Assembly (NCBI GenBank): GCA_963576785.1
Contig: OY756147.1
Span: 1,240,001-1,304,000, forward strand
Source: Chlorophyllum brunneum
Taxonomy: Eukaryota > Basidiomycota > Agaricomycetes > Agaricales > Agaricaceae
Length of the DNA stretch: 64,000 bases
Reading direction: 5' to 3'
This document shows positions 44,293-55,113 of this stretch, piece after piece. The notes beneath the pieces were generated by a model. That model ran no database searches. It was given only the letters and a program-made list of their open reading frames with translations, and was not told the origin of the DNA. The position numbers and the translations under genes were made by a program. Position 1 is the stretch's first letter; every line of letters starts with the position of its first letter.

Positions 44293-46083
44293 ATGTCAAA
44301 ACCACCGACTATCCTCGAGAAAATCTACGCCCAGCGGGCTCAAGATGTCGAAGTGGCAAAACAAACACCAGGAACAACACCTGAAGATATTTCAAGGCTG
44401 CTATCCATGCACCTTGCACCTCCACTCATTCCCTTTGTCGACCGCCTGAGGAAAAACCCCAGTAATGCTACGTCGGCATCCAACGATATCCCATCGCCCT
44501 CCCTGATGGCCGAGATCAAGCGCGCTTCACCATCGAAAGGAGCCATCGCTCTCACAACGCCCGTTGCTGAACAGGCTTTGACATATGCCTTGGCGGGCGC
44601 CTCTGTGATTTCGGTCCTGACTGAGCCACATTGGTTCAAAGGATCACTTCACGACATGCTGATGGTCCGCCAGTCCATCTCATCAATTCCAAATCGACCC
44701 GCTGTCCTGCGTAAAGAATTCATTCTAGACGAATACCAGATCGCAGAAGCGCGGCTGTATGGCGCCGACACTGTTCTTCTCATCGTCGCGATGATGAACG
44801 ACCAGTTATTGACACGGCTCTATAAATACTCTCGTAGTCTAGGTATGGAGCCGCTCGTAGAAGTCAATAATGGCGATGAAATGCGACGCGCCCTCGACCT
44901 TGGCGCAAAGGTCATCGGCGTTAACAACAGGAACCTCCATGATTTCAATGTTGATATGGGGACGACTTCGCGCCTTGTGGACATGGTGAAAGATAGGGAT
45001 ATCATCCTTTGCGCGTTGAGCGGTATCTCCACTCCTCAGGACGTCCGCACGTACAAAAACCAGGGTGTCAAAGCCGTACTGGTGGGCGAGAGCTTGATGC
45101 GGGCCAAAGGCACCGCTGCCTTCATTAGGGAGCTCCTCGACTGGCCCGACCTCCGTCACTCAGAACTCCAACGAGCCCCTGTCGTCAAAGCCTCCGGAGT
45201 AACAACTCCAGATCAAGCTCAGAAACTTGTTGGTGCGGGCGCATCTATCCTCGGGCTAATATTCGATCCTGCTTTGGCAAACTCAGTTACGCTTGATCAA
45301 GCCAAAGCCATCCGAAAGGCCTTCCCCAAAACCACGACCAATCCTGCTCCACCTCCTTCACAACAAACAAATGTTCCATGGTTCCACTCCCACCTCTCTG
45401 CAATCCTATTGCAATGCACTGAACAGTGTCCCCTTATTGTAGGCCACTTCACCACTCATCCTTCTCATACACTCTCTTTCATCCTTGAAACCATCGCAGC
45501 CGCTTCACTTGACTTAGTTCAGTTTGATGGCGCACTTCCGGCGGATTGGTCGCGATTCATACCAGTGCCCGTCATTCGACGCTTTGCTTCGCCGGTCCTG
45601 GCTAACACTAAACAAGCCCCACTCATCAGCGCCGCACATGGTACTCCACCAACCACTACCGCTATCGTCCAAGGAATAAATGATGCCGGCCAGGTTAACC
45701 GACCTGGCCTACATTCCTTTGCCCTGGTAGACCTCACAGTCGCTAATGGCCCCACGGCCGTCTACGTTCCGTCCAAGAATGAGTCCAGCTCCGGCAACGC
45801 CGCACTGAACACTATCTTTGACACTGCCTTCAGACTGCCAACAAAAGGCCAGGGCAGCTCCTCCCCCACTTCAAATACAGTGCTCAAAGCCATCGAGGAA
45901 ACGAAGAAACTCACCATCGCCGGAGAGTTAGGTGGAAAGTGGTCTATGCCTGTTTTGGTCACCGCTGGGCAAGAAGTCGTCCGCCAAGATGTCGTCAAAG
46001 AAACGGGTGCTTGGGGCGTGGACGTTGAGGTTGGTTCTAATGAAGTCGGGTTAGAGGACTATATCAAGAGTTTCCGGGCGTAG
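44293..46083 (+). CDS. Indole-3-glycerol-phosphate synthase fused to a degenerate PRA-isomerase-like domain
   Basis: One intronless frame of 596 residues. Residues about 5-280 are an IGPS barrel with its catalytic residues in place: MAEIKRASPSKG, VLRKEFILDEYQI, PLVEVNN, VIGVNNRNL and CALSGIST, the last as in other fungal TrpC proteins. Residues about 295-596 should be phosphoribosylanthranilate isomerase. The first strand reads VVKASGVTTP where active PRAIs have K-x-C-G, so the catalytic Cys is missing. The SKR phosphate loop is replaced by ALANS, and the domain has long insertions. Most filamentous fungi make a GATase-IGPS-PRAI protein; the GATase part is absent here and the start at 44293 is the first ATG. 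It may be a partial TrpC paralogue whose IGPS alone works. Lack of introns sets it apart from its neighbours. Confidence 0.85.
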   Translation: MSKPPTILEKIYAQRAQDVEVAKQTPGTTPEDISRLLSMHLAPPLIPFVDRLRKNPSNATSASNDIPSPSLMAEIKRASPSKGAIALTTPVAEQALTYALAGASVISVLTEPHWFKGSLHDMLMVRQSISSIPNRPAVLRKEFILDEYQIAEARLYGADTVLLIVAMMNDQLLTRLYKYSRSLGMEPLVEVNNGDEMRRALDLGAKVIGVNNRNLHDFNVDMGTTSRLVDMVKDRDIILCALSGISTPQDVRTYKNQGVKAVLVGESLMRAKGTAAFIRELLDWPDLRHSELQRAPVVKASGVTTPDQAQKLVGAGASILGLIFDPALANSVTLDQAKAIRKAFPKTTTNPAPPPSQQTNVPWFHSHLSAILLQCTEQCPLIVGHFTTHPSHTLSFILETIAAASLDLVQFDGALPADWSRFIPVPVIRRFASPVLANTKQAPLISAAHGTPPTTTAIVQGINDAGQVNRPGLHSFALVDLTVANGPTAVYVPSKNESSSGNAALNTIFDTAFRLPTKGQGSSSPTSNTVLKAIEETKKLTIAGELGGKWSMPVLVTAGQEVVRQDVVKETGAWGVDVEVGSNEVGLEDYIKSFRA

Positions 46084-46199
46084 TCCATTATCTTAGGGCG
46101 CGAGATCACGCAGCCATAAGAAATTGAGTCAAATATTAGGAACAAAAACTGCACATATATCAGTACAACGGCATCGCGGCCGCGAATCATACACAGTAA

Positions 46200-47635
46200 T
46201 TAGTTCATATGAGTGGCATTCTTATTCGCTCCTCTATGCCCAACTTCAGTGTCACCAGAAACACTCAACCGAACACTTTCCACCTCCATACCCTTAGGCT
46301 GTTCAATGTCCGCAGAAGCTGCGAAAGTGCTGAGCTCGTGAGGTCCCGGCCTCTGGCTCCCCGGCCAGGGTACTCGTGGTAGCGCCACTTCGGGTGCCAT
46401 CTCTGGGTCTGTAGCAATCCCTAGACCGATTCTGACTATAATTATAGAGAAGACGATTCCCTAGAACACTCTTATAAGCTTCATGAGCATTGATTTTAGA
46501 GTTGATGATACCTACTATTAGTGGCGAAAGCTATTTCAGTGGGGCAGTTATTTTTGTCAGACGGTCACTGAAGGGGCTTAAGAAGGGCGGCTGAACGTAC
46601 CGAGTCCACGAGGACGTATTGGAACCACGAATCGGCGAGGAAGGTGCCGAGAAGTGCGATTAGCACGCTCGAGTATATTGCTCCTGACTCGAGAATAACT
46701 CGCGCCGCTGGGTGGAAGGTTCCTTTGCTGGCAGCACCAGAAGCTCTAGTACGATCAAGATACCAGATTCTCAAAGCTATCATTACTAAAGAAGGGGTTA
46801 GATAGTTACCCAAACAACAGGTAAATTAGCTTACTGGTGCAGATGACACTCGTTGCAAGTGTGCATGCGAAGAAGCTTGCAATCCAATGCGGAAGTCTGC
46901 TCGCAAAGATTATTACCGAGTCACTCGTTTGGCCCATAGTTGCGAGGGTGCTGATACCGGTCACTATGTCGAATTATTGGGCGGATCTAGACACCAATTA
47001 TTGAACAGCCGTACCTAAGCTCCCGAGATAGATGATTCCAGGGATCACAATAAAGTGAAGACGACGATTCCAAACTACGTATGTTCGGTAGATCTAGGGG
47101 TTTTTTCTTTCATCAGCATCGAAAGTTGACAAGGTAATGGACATACAACAACACCATCACCCACGAATGTCTGGGTAATGTACATGGTGCTCCCGAATAT
47201 CTGCGTGAATTCTGATAATCGGTTCCAATAATCTCCGGATGACTCCTTGAATATTGTGAAGGCCCGTATAACACGGGTGAAGTTGATGCCAAGTTGCTAT
47301 CATAGATCCAAGGTGAATTTTGTATAATTAGGCTGAGATATAAGAGCTTACCATTGTAGCGATAATGAACATGAGGATTGCGACGCTCAGCATGGATTTA
47401 TTCAGTGGTCTGTGGAAGGGTCGATTGTGGACTAGTGTCCAGTACGTGATAATGAACAATACGGCGAAGGCACCTGAATTGCCACGTCTATGAACTGCTC
47501 TCCGTAGGTGTGTAACCCTCACCCCAAAGACATGACTGCACGAAAATAGCGATTAGCTTGGACTGTACAAGCAAAAGGTTAGTGAATGATTGTAAACAAT
47601 CAGATGTCACAGACCTCATCTTCAGTGATTGCCAT
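46200..47635 (-). CDS. Seven-transmembrane protein 4 (ESGAIYS family)
   Basis: Exons on the minus strand are 47635-47615, 47562-47523, 47473-47352, 47296-47147, 47093-47015, 46963-46835, 46785-46601 and 46460-46200, giving 328 residues. Exons 1 to 7 have exactly the lengths of 7-TM protein 3 (21, 40, 122, 150, 79, 129, 185 nt). The first exon encodes MAITEDE. Helices include IAIFVQSCLWGAFAVLFIIT, MLSVAILMFIIATM, VVIYRTYVVWNRR, LHFIVIPGIIYLGSL, WIASFFACTLATSVICTIMI, the signature VILESGAIYSSVLIALLGTF and GIVFSIIIVRIGLGIA. The tail is polar and ends KNATHMN. The gene converges on the IGPS-PRAI gene, with only 116 bp between the stop codons. Function is unknown. Confidence 0.8.
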
Positions 47636-49535
47636 AGTGCAGTTTAGGGCTTAGAGTACACTGCCCAATTCGTTGCCTAGGTACTTATGATCACAGGAGG
47701 CGCCCTTATGACCAACGCGTCTCGAGTCCAGAAGGCCTCGTCGCGTCTATTAAACAGAAGGAGTCCGACTATGGCGTTTTGGAAGAGAACAGAAGACAGA
47801 AGGCGAAAAAGTTGCCAACAATAGACTAGACTTTTCTATGCCGCAACGTCGGGTGCGGACCAGAACCGGCCTTAACCGGTATGAGGTGGGTCTGCCTGGG
47901 AGTCTTGCGTATGCAATCCATAATGTCATAAGTTCTCGGCAGTAATGAAAGTCAAACACCAGAAGTTGATTCGGTGGGATATAGATCCACAGGGGAACTT
48001 TTGACTAAGAGCTTAATACCTCTGCCATTTTGGAGCAAGTGACAAAAAGGCCAGTCCTCGCCAGGTGTTGGATAATCCTCCTATCATGAGTAATCTGTGG
48101 GTGTTCATGAGTATGTAAGAAGGAAACAAAAAGAGACAGACAGCGCGATATGGGGTAACTAGCGATGGGATCACGGCATTGGAGGCGGTGGGGTTTTTCG
48201 ATGACGTTGATTCTAGCATGAGCAGAATCCACTGACAGGTTCAGAGTTTCTTCAGCCATTACTGCAGCTCAATTGCCCGAACTACTGGTCCTCTGAGGGA
48301 TGGGCACTTCCGAAACTTTGCCGATCAGTCAGTTCCCTGAGTACCGGTCTATGACGCGCTCGGAAAATCAATATCGGTCAGGACGACCTTGTCCCTCGAA
48401 ACCATTATTCGACCCTTCTCTTGTTAAGGATTTTGGGAATGGAAGCATATAGTTGATACTCTTGTGCCGAACGACGTTAATATGGTGTAAGTTAGGTTAG
48501 GAGGGGGGTGATGGAGTAGATGGCTGTCCGGGGGGAAGGGGGAAGAGCTGGATAGCTGGGTAGGAAAAGTAAATAAACGACAAGCTCGTAGAGGAGAGGA
48601 GGGCGTGTTCCGTGTGTGTGTGCAATTCAACACCCCGCTACACAAGAATTCACACAGGCAAGGTACATTGATGTCGTATATGCTGTTGTTCAGGACGTTC
48701 AGCCCTGAGGTCCGAGATCTGGATGCTGGCACGCCGAAATCGAAGGCGCTTCTGTTTGCTTCAGGGCTATGTGTGAAGGTTCCTTGGGGTGGCAATCCCC
48801 ATCATACTTGCATACCAGAAGGTACAAGGCTTGGCACAGCCCGGGAATTCACGAAGAGACTGAATACACACAAGTTCCAGGAGCCTCCACCACCCGTACA
48901 GGCCCTTCGAGGTCTGGACTCCACCGTGTTTATACTTAGCCAACCAGTTCCCAAGGAACTAGACACTTCACGTTATACCCTCCTTCCTTCATTTGGGCTC
49001 GAGTTACCAGGTTACCCGTCCCAGGATGCTGGTATGGTCATTTTCTAACCAGCAGAGACTATGATGCTGATGAGAATTGCGCAGATGCTTGACCCCACGC
49101 TGCATACGGTGGATTGTGCACACGCGGTGGTACTGATGGTCTACGAAGTAGCTGCCCAGTTCAAAATATCGGTGTCGACTTAGACCTTCCGGATCACACT
49201 ACCGGGAGTCATCATTCAAAATAGAAACCCGCGTGCCAAGCTTTACAATGGCTTGACTCGTAGTTGCCCTCGCATGCTACAACTGACAAGCCCAATTGAA
49301 GCTCTGCCACAGACGTACATAACTTCCCCTCCGAGTAGTAAGGTCCCATCCTCCAGGCACCCTACTGGCACATGATACAAGGTCCATAGCCTCATTTCCT
49401 CTTGGCACCAACGTACTGCGGCCTGTCATTAATTCCTTGGAGCCAACCTTCAGCAACTCATATAAGGCCCCTGCAGAGTCCTCTCTGGCAGCCATGCGGA
49501 TCGCACTCCCTAGGTGACACTGTCCGCGAGGCAGT
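47636..49535. other. 1.9-kb gap between two divergent 7-TM genes; no gene supported
   Basis: Several open frames of 60-150 codons exist on both strands. The longest is 48605-49048 (+), 147 codons, with no motif. On the minus strand 49277-49495 encodes a 72-residue frame that looks protein-like (GALYELLKVGSKELMTGRST) but stands alone. The region may hold a decayed gene or element. It also contains the divergent promoters of 7-TM proteins 4 and 5. Confidence 0.35.
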
Positions 49536-51166
49536 ATGAATGCTAACCAAAATGAAGTCGGTACTCTCGGTCACCCAGCTCATCATGGACAGGGCTGATT
49601 CCTCCCCCGAACAGTCTAAACTCGTAGCCATCTTTGTTCAAGGCGTTCTATATGGTTGAGCAGCCGACTCCATTCCTCGAGGGGCAAAAAAACTGACGTT
49701 ATAAATTAGGGGCATTTTTTATCATGTTCATATTAACGTATTGGACGCTGGTCCTTCGTCGACCTCCTGGGCGCCGATTGAACAAGACAATGCTTGGCGT
49801 TTCGTTTATTATGTTTGTTCTGGCAACAATAGTGAATTTCACTCCGCAATCTTACGCAACTCTGACTCATACCTCCATCGGACAAGCAGCATATAGTCAT
49901 TAATCTGGTCAGAATACTCCAAGCGTTCGTTGGCCAGCGAGACAGGTCAAAGTCGTACTGGGATAGGCTCTCGGAACCTACCCATGTGTTTGGCAGCGGG
50001 GTCTACCTCGTGCAAACGTTAGTTGGGGATGGGGTTGCGGTACCTTTTTTTTTGTCATATCGTTTGGTATTCACGATGACATTTGAACAGTTATATCGGT
50101 GTTATATTGTCTGGGGACGGCGTAGAGCTTATATCGTACTCCCCGCCTCGTTCTTCCTGGGTACCACCGGTACATCATTTCGTCGTCCGGGTGTATGTGG
50201 CGCGCTCACATTTACTTTCCTTCAGTTACAGGGATTGGTACGATAATTTCCTTTGCCAAACTCACACAGGCATCCATCTTCAGCCTTCGACCTTGGGTTG
50301 TCGCGTTTTTCTCTTTCACCCTCGCTACCAGCACGATTTGTACTTGTGAGCTTCTCAACCGATATAGATAAGATAACTTGAACTGAGATATTACGCATCA
50401 AGTCATGATCGCCACACGCATCTGGTTTTTCAATCGCAACAGTTTCAACGATCGACCTGGGGGAAGTTTATTTCCCATCATGCGCATCGTGCTAGAATCT
50501 GGTGCTCTCTATTCTGGCACCCTTATCACAATCCTTGTACTCTTTGAAACAAAATCTTGGTTCCAATATATCCTTGTTGACTCCGTGAGTATCGCCCCAC
50601 CCATCCGCCGCATAAATGCAACTCGCTCACCCCGAACTCCGCCAGCTCACTCCCATCATTGTAAGTCACCTTACGGCGAACCAATGCCTCGTCCAAACTA
50701 TTTTTTAAAACAGGGCCTCGTTTTCTCAATCATAATCGTCCGTGTCGGCCTTGGAATCACAACCGACGGGCCTTCACCACCCACCGACACCTCCAGTATC
50801 AACATCCGCGACACTGATACCTACACCCGTCTATCTCACTTCTCTCGTGCATCACTAGCACTCCCACGATCGCACCAATGGCCAATCCAACCCCACCGTC
50901 CACTCGAGCCTGTCCAACAGGAGCAGCACAATGGGGCTACCAGAACGAGTGTTTTCAGTCTCAGACGCAATCACCAACAAAGTCGGCCAAGCCATTATAA
51001 TCTTCGATCTCAGCTCGCACAACCTTCGTCGTATTTTCGCAGATCAGAGGAGTTGGAGATAGATATGGAGTTGGAGTTTGAAATAAATGAGGCGAGATAC
51101 GGTCTACCGAAGCCGTTACCTCTTGCTTTGGTACTTCCTCGCTCGGAACAGAATCTTGGACAATGA
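49536..51166 (+). CDS. Seven-transmembrane protein 5 (ESGAIYS family)
   Basis: Exons are 49536-49556, 49615-49654, 49710-49831, 49890-50039, 50091-50169, 50226-50345, 50403-50584 and 50714-51166, giving 388 residues. Exons 1-5 again measure 21, 40, 122, 150 and 79 nt; exon 6 is three codons shorter and exon 7 one codon shorter than in the paralogues. The first exon encodes MNANQNE. Helices include KLVAIFVQGVLYGAFFIMFI, MLGVSFIMFVLATI, RAYIVLPASFFLGTT, WVVAFFSFTLATSTICTFMI, the signature IVLESGALYSGTLITILVLF and GLVFSIIIVRVGLGI. The C-terminal tail of about 140 residues is the longest of the group and is Ser/Arg/Gln-rich. Orientation is opposite to proteins 3 and 4. Confidence 0.8.
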
Positions 51167-51663
51167 ACTTCTGGGAAATTCTTTTTGGCATAGCGGGTCA
51201 TTTGCATTCTTCTATCAATGATATATTTTACTTGTCTCCATTGTTTTGTGCTCGTTACCTCAATCTTACTGCCCGCTTTTATTCTCTAAATTTCGTTTAT
51301 AGGTTTATATACAGTAGAACTACTCACGCTCTGGAAGTTCTCTTCAGTGTGACAGTCCTCATTTCCTACCCGATGCCAGATTTATCCTGTGATGGAGCCG
51401 ATCTAGGTTTTCGATTAAACGGGCGCGGTGGCGGAGAAGCGTATGAATCACGTCTAATGTCTATTGAACGGGTTGGTGCAATACAGAGTCAGATCTAGTC
51501 AGATAAATAAGACTATTAAAGGAATGACGACCCTCTTCCGAGTGGGATATACGATACGCTAGCATAACATAAAAGTCTAAGGAAAACGGAACATTGTCGT
51601 GCCTGTCAGAAAATGTGCGTGAAATACCGCTATTCGGAAACTGTTGTCCTTAGTGACAGCTGT
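51167..51663. other. Convergent 3' gap; no gene
   Basis: About 500 bp between the stop codons of 7-TM protein 5 and the NADH dehydrogenase gene. One 111-codon open frame follows the 7-TM stop codon and has no recognisable motif. Confidence 0.4.
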
Positions 51664-53913
51664 TCACTCGCGAGCGACGTCACTGCATATCGCGTATAAG
51701 CTATTGAGAGGAAGGCCCAAGTGCGTGGTGCGTACCGTCCAAAGAGTCTAACCTTCAACCAGTCGGTAGCGACAAGGGTGCGGTTACGAAGGGAAAATAA
51801 TGTACTGAGGTATGCGCTACGCCAGAAAAGGTACGTCGCAACACCTCCCGTAGCGAGCTGAAGAGTAAACATTTCCAATGGTCAGTGCCAGCCAATCGAG
51901 TATTGGACAACATACATTGCCATTCATGAAAGGCAAATCCGCGATAGCCTTCTCAGATCCAATGTACGCTAACGATCCTTGGTGTGAATACTCAAATGGT
52001 CGTAGCTTGATCTTGGCCAATTGTTTCTTGGTCATCTCAGCCTCACGCAAGGCCTTCTTCTTTTCCTCGTCATCAAGTACAGTAGCGGCTAATGTCTCGA
52101 GCTTATCAAGCTTCTGCTCTAGCTGGTCGCGCTTGGCCATTTGGTGGAGCTGGCGGGCGAGATAGGCACCTTGTTGGGAAGCAACTTGGGCAGTGGGGGC
52201 GTACGACGTTGCGGTGCAGTCACCGATGGAAAAGATACTGTCCTCGGTACCCTTCATACGGAGGAAGTCTGGTACAAAGTGTAAAGACGGGCATCGCCGT
52301 TTCCCATGAGATAAAACGCACTGTCTACCGAGATACCACGTCTATTTGTCTGAACGTCGGGGAATTTGGCCATTAGGTCCTGTGTGACCTTACGGCCCTT
52401 GTTTCCCTACAACATGGTGAGTCTATTTCATTAGTAAGGATAAGGGGAGGGGAGACGTACAGCAGCCCACACGACAATCCCACACGGCATTTCCATAATG
52501 GTTTTATCGGGCATCTGTAGGACAACACTCTGTTCCTTGACCTCCTTAACCATGGTCTTGGTCAAGATGTCAATCTTACTCTCCTTGAATGTCGACGCGG
52601 TATAATCAATGAGTTGCTTGCTAAACGTGGGCAGCACGCTAGGCAAGGCCTCCACGAGGGTGATGCGAATCTTACTCGCGAGTTCGGGATACCAGGACTT
52701 TAGGTCATCCTCTAGAAAATCGTGAAGTTCACCACTTAGTTCAACACCGGTAGGACCACCGCCGACAACAACCATGTGGAGAAGACGATCCACTTCTCGG
52801 GAGTCCTGACCAGGGAAGGCAGCAGATTCTAGGCCTACGGTCCATCAGATGTCTCCTCGACATCAAAACAATAACGGAAGCTTACAGTCCAGGAATTCCC
52901 TCTGGAACTACAGTAGCCGATATCAGCAATCATCCGGGGAAAAAGAAGAACGACTCACACGCTCCGCATCATTGAGCTCCTTCATGAAGCAGGCATATTC
53001 CTTCACTCCAGGGATATTGAAAGTTTGGGTCTCTGCGCCGACTGCATACACGAGGTAATCATACGGAATTGTTGTTGAGGAGATAGCACCCTTGATGTCT
53101 GAGGTGTCTGATTGCTGTTAGAAGACCAACATCACTCGAGTAGATTACACTTTACCATTGAATGTGATAGTTTTATTGAAAGGCTTTATGGGGCAAAAGT
53201 CAGTAGCGGAAGGACGTCGGGTATGCTAAAAATAGCTCACATCAACGTCAGTGGCCTCCGCTTCGATGACAGAGACATTGCGTGTTTTATGACGCGTGAT
53301 ATACCGGATAGATTGGATGATAGACCGGGTATTCAGAGTACCAACGGCAACACTGGGTAGGAGCGGAGTAAACAGGAAGAAGTTTCTTGGGCTAACAACA
53401 ACCTGATAGTGACCGTGTAAGAGGTACGATAGTGGTAAATGGTGGAGATGAGGACGAACGACGTTGTAATCAGCGGTGTCCATATTTTTGAGTAGACTGG
53501 TTGCTCCCCAGCCACTTCCGAGGACAACAAGAGTTTTCTTTTCTGGGTCAAAAGGCATTTGGGATCCGGGATTCTTTTCGCGCTGGGTTATGTAGTAGAA
53601 GACACCTGCACCACCGAGTGTGGTGATGAGGGTTGCCCTTCCAACAAACTGAAGGAAATTCTTCCACCTTGATTGGCGAGGGGGTGGGGGCGGTGGGGCT
53701 GATACCTGGGATATCTTGGTAAGGTCACATCGTCCAAAGATAACGACAAGAGCGAAAATAACCAACATTATTTGATTCTGTGGCCAATGTGCGTCTGAAG
53801 GACGAAGTCTAAAAAACCAAGTTAGAATGCGCTTCGCCGAGAGAAACGAACCCAACATACCCCAACAGCCAGATCTGACCGGCCAACCCGCCTGAGCAAG
53901 TGACGCTGAGCAT
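51664..53913 (-). CDS. NDE1: Alternative (type II, rotenone-insensitive) NADH dehydrogenase
   Basis: Exons on the minus strand are 53913-53857, 53808-53767, 53705-53463, 53402-53241, 53183-53156, 53107-52959, 52907-52886, 52834-52461, 52406-52322, 52268-51916, 51857-51736 and 51682-51664, giving about 551 residues. The single-subunit flavoenzyme passes electrons from NADH to ubiquinone at the inner mitochondrial membrane without pumping protons. TLVVLGSGWGATSLLKNMD binds FAD and LHMVVVGGGPTGVELSGELH binds NADH; SIFSIGDCTA is the second FAD contact. The helix ATLITTLGGAGVFYYIT precedes the first motif, and the C-terminus ends FGRDVARE. A basic presequence (SSFRRTLATES) precedes it. The first exon is uncertain: donor GTATGT would fit a different upstream frame without an ATG. 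The 19-nt last exon supplies the family-typical terminus. External (NDE) versus internal type is inferred. Confidence 0.86.
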
Positions 53914-55030
53914 TCGGCGACCGCCACAGAGGTCTAGACTGTGCCAAGGGTCGTCCGAGAAGGATCGCTATGGCGTGTACCCGTGTCAGTTCTAGACCGC
54001 TATCTCGCCATCAAAGTAAAACTGACCCTGACTACGAGGAAAGTGCATGGCGATGGAGGGGTATCCAGGACACCTGAGCGCAACTCGAAGATGGAGGCAG
54101 CTAGAAAGAAGACGGGTTGGAGTGCTGCAAGCGCTGGGTCCAGTTTCTTCATTCGTGGGCACGTGCTCTCTTCCACTCCGACACAGCCTATTCCTCCTCC
54201 GCTCCGTCCGCGCCCACACCCGGCCGTCAACGTGCGTGGTTCATTAGTCGAGAAAAGATCTTTCAATCAGACCGATCTGCGCGTCCGCTCTACGGTAAAG
54301 GGAATTCCGGTATCTGGACGTCTTCGGGCCATTTTTAAAAGTACTGCAGTGCCATCATGGGACCGACCCGGTGGGCCTGATCTTGTCCCGTTCAGTGCCT
54401 AACCTCTAGATCCTTTCAGACCCCGCTTTTCCTAGAAATCTTTTTGTTCGGTCTATCAATAGCCGATTTGACAGTCCCCATGACCAGGCGATGACTTGCG
54501 GTGACTTGTGTTTATTCAATGACTTACGAACAAGCGGGGTACCAGTTCCGGGATGCCAAATCAATCAGATCAACGCAATCAGTTATTGCATAACTCTCCT
54601 CCTTTTCGGCGAGAAAAATATTCTCTGTGAAAAAACCACCGCAGAACGTGCTGGCCGGATTAAGACATCAACCTGTGTGAACACCAGGATATCAAGCTCT
54701 CGTCCGTTTGCAAAAAAAGGTTCCTGCCGTTCCTAGGATCAGTGCATCCGAAATGTTCATCCGAATCCCAATTGCGCAGCCACCCTTCACCCTGCATTCC
54801 ATCTTATCTCTCATTGGTCTTCCACAATTGCCCACAGTGCCCGTTCTGTCCAAGGGCAGTGTCACCTGTCGCAGTTCCTTCTGTTCATCTCGTTCTTGAA
54901 GCGAACAGGGTGCATGGAATGTACTGATCCCATCCTGTCAATCAGTACCTAACCTCACTGCCTCCTGCAATTCGGCTTCAGCATCCTCGAATCTAGCAGC
55001 CCCTATCAATATCATATCTGGCCTGGTGCC
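53914..55030. promoter_or_regulatory. Divergent region between NADH dehydrogenase and the repeat protein
   Basis: About 1.1 kb. Open frames of 60-150 codons overlap on both strands at 53941-54402, but none has motifs or a partner exon. It may still hide the true first exon of the NADH dehydrogenase gene. Confidence 0.4.
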
Positions 55031-55038
55031 TATATAAG
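55031..55038 (+). promoter_or_regulatory. TATA box of the SYGSSNND-repeat gene
   Basis: TATATAAG lies about 80 bases before the start codon, with a pyrimidine-rich leader (CTCC, CATTCACC) between them. Confidence 0.6.
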
Positions 55039-55113
55039 GGTTAGAAACATTTGCCCATCCTCCACAAACCTAGCCTCCTTTCATTCACCTACACATCACT
55101 CCTCATCCACAAC

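Noticed and set aside
45040..45065. Loss of the catalytic Glu in the IGPS motif (ALSG instead of ESG)
   Set aside because: As I recall, ALSG is the usual form in fungal TrpC/TRP3 proteins, so it is not a defect.
48605..49048. 147-codon open frame between the 7-TM genes
   Set aside because: It shows no domain, no signal peptide and no supporting introns; it may be chance.
40505..51166. Mating-type pheromone receptor (STE3) cluster
   Set aside because: The 7-TM proteins lack the STE3 sequence pattern, and I saw no CaaX-ending pheromone precursor genes or homeodomain genes nearby.
53941..54402. Overlapping open frames on both strands upstream of the NADH dehydrogenase
   Set aside because: The overlap on both strands in GC-rich DNA is expected by chance, and no family is recognisable.
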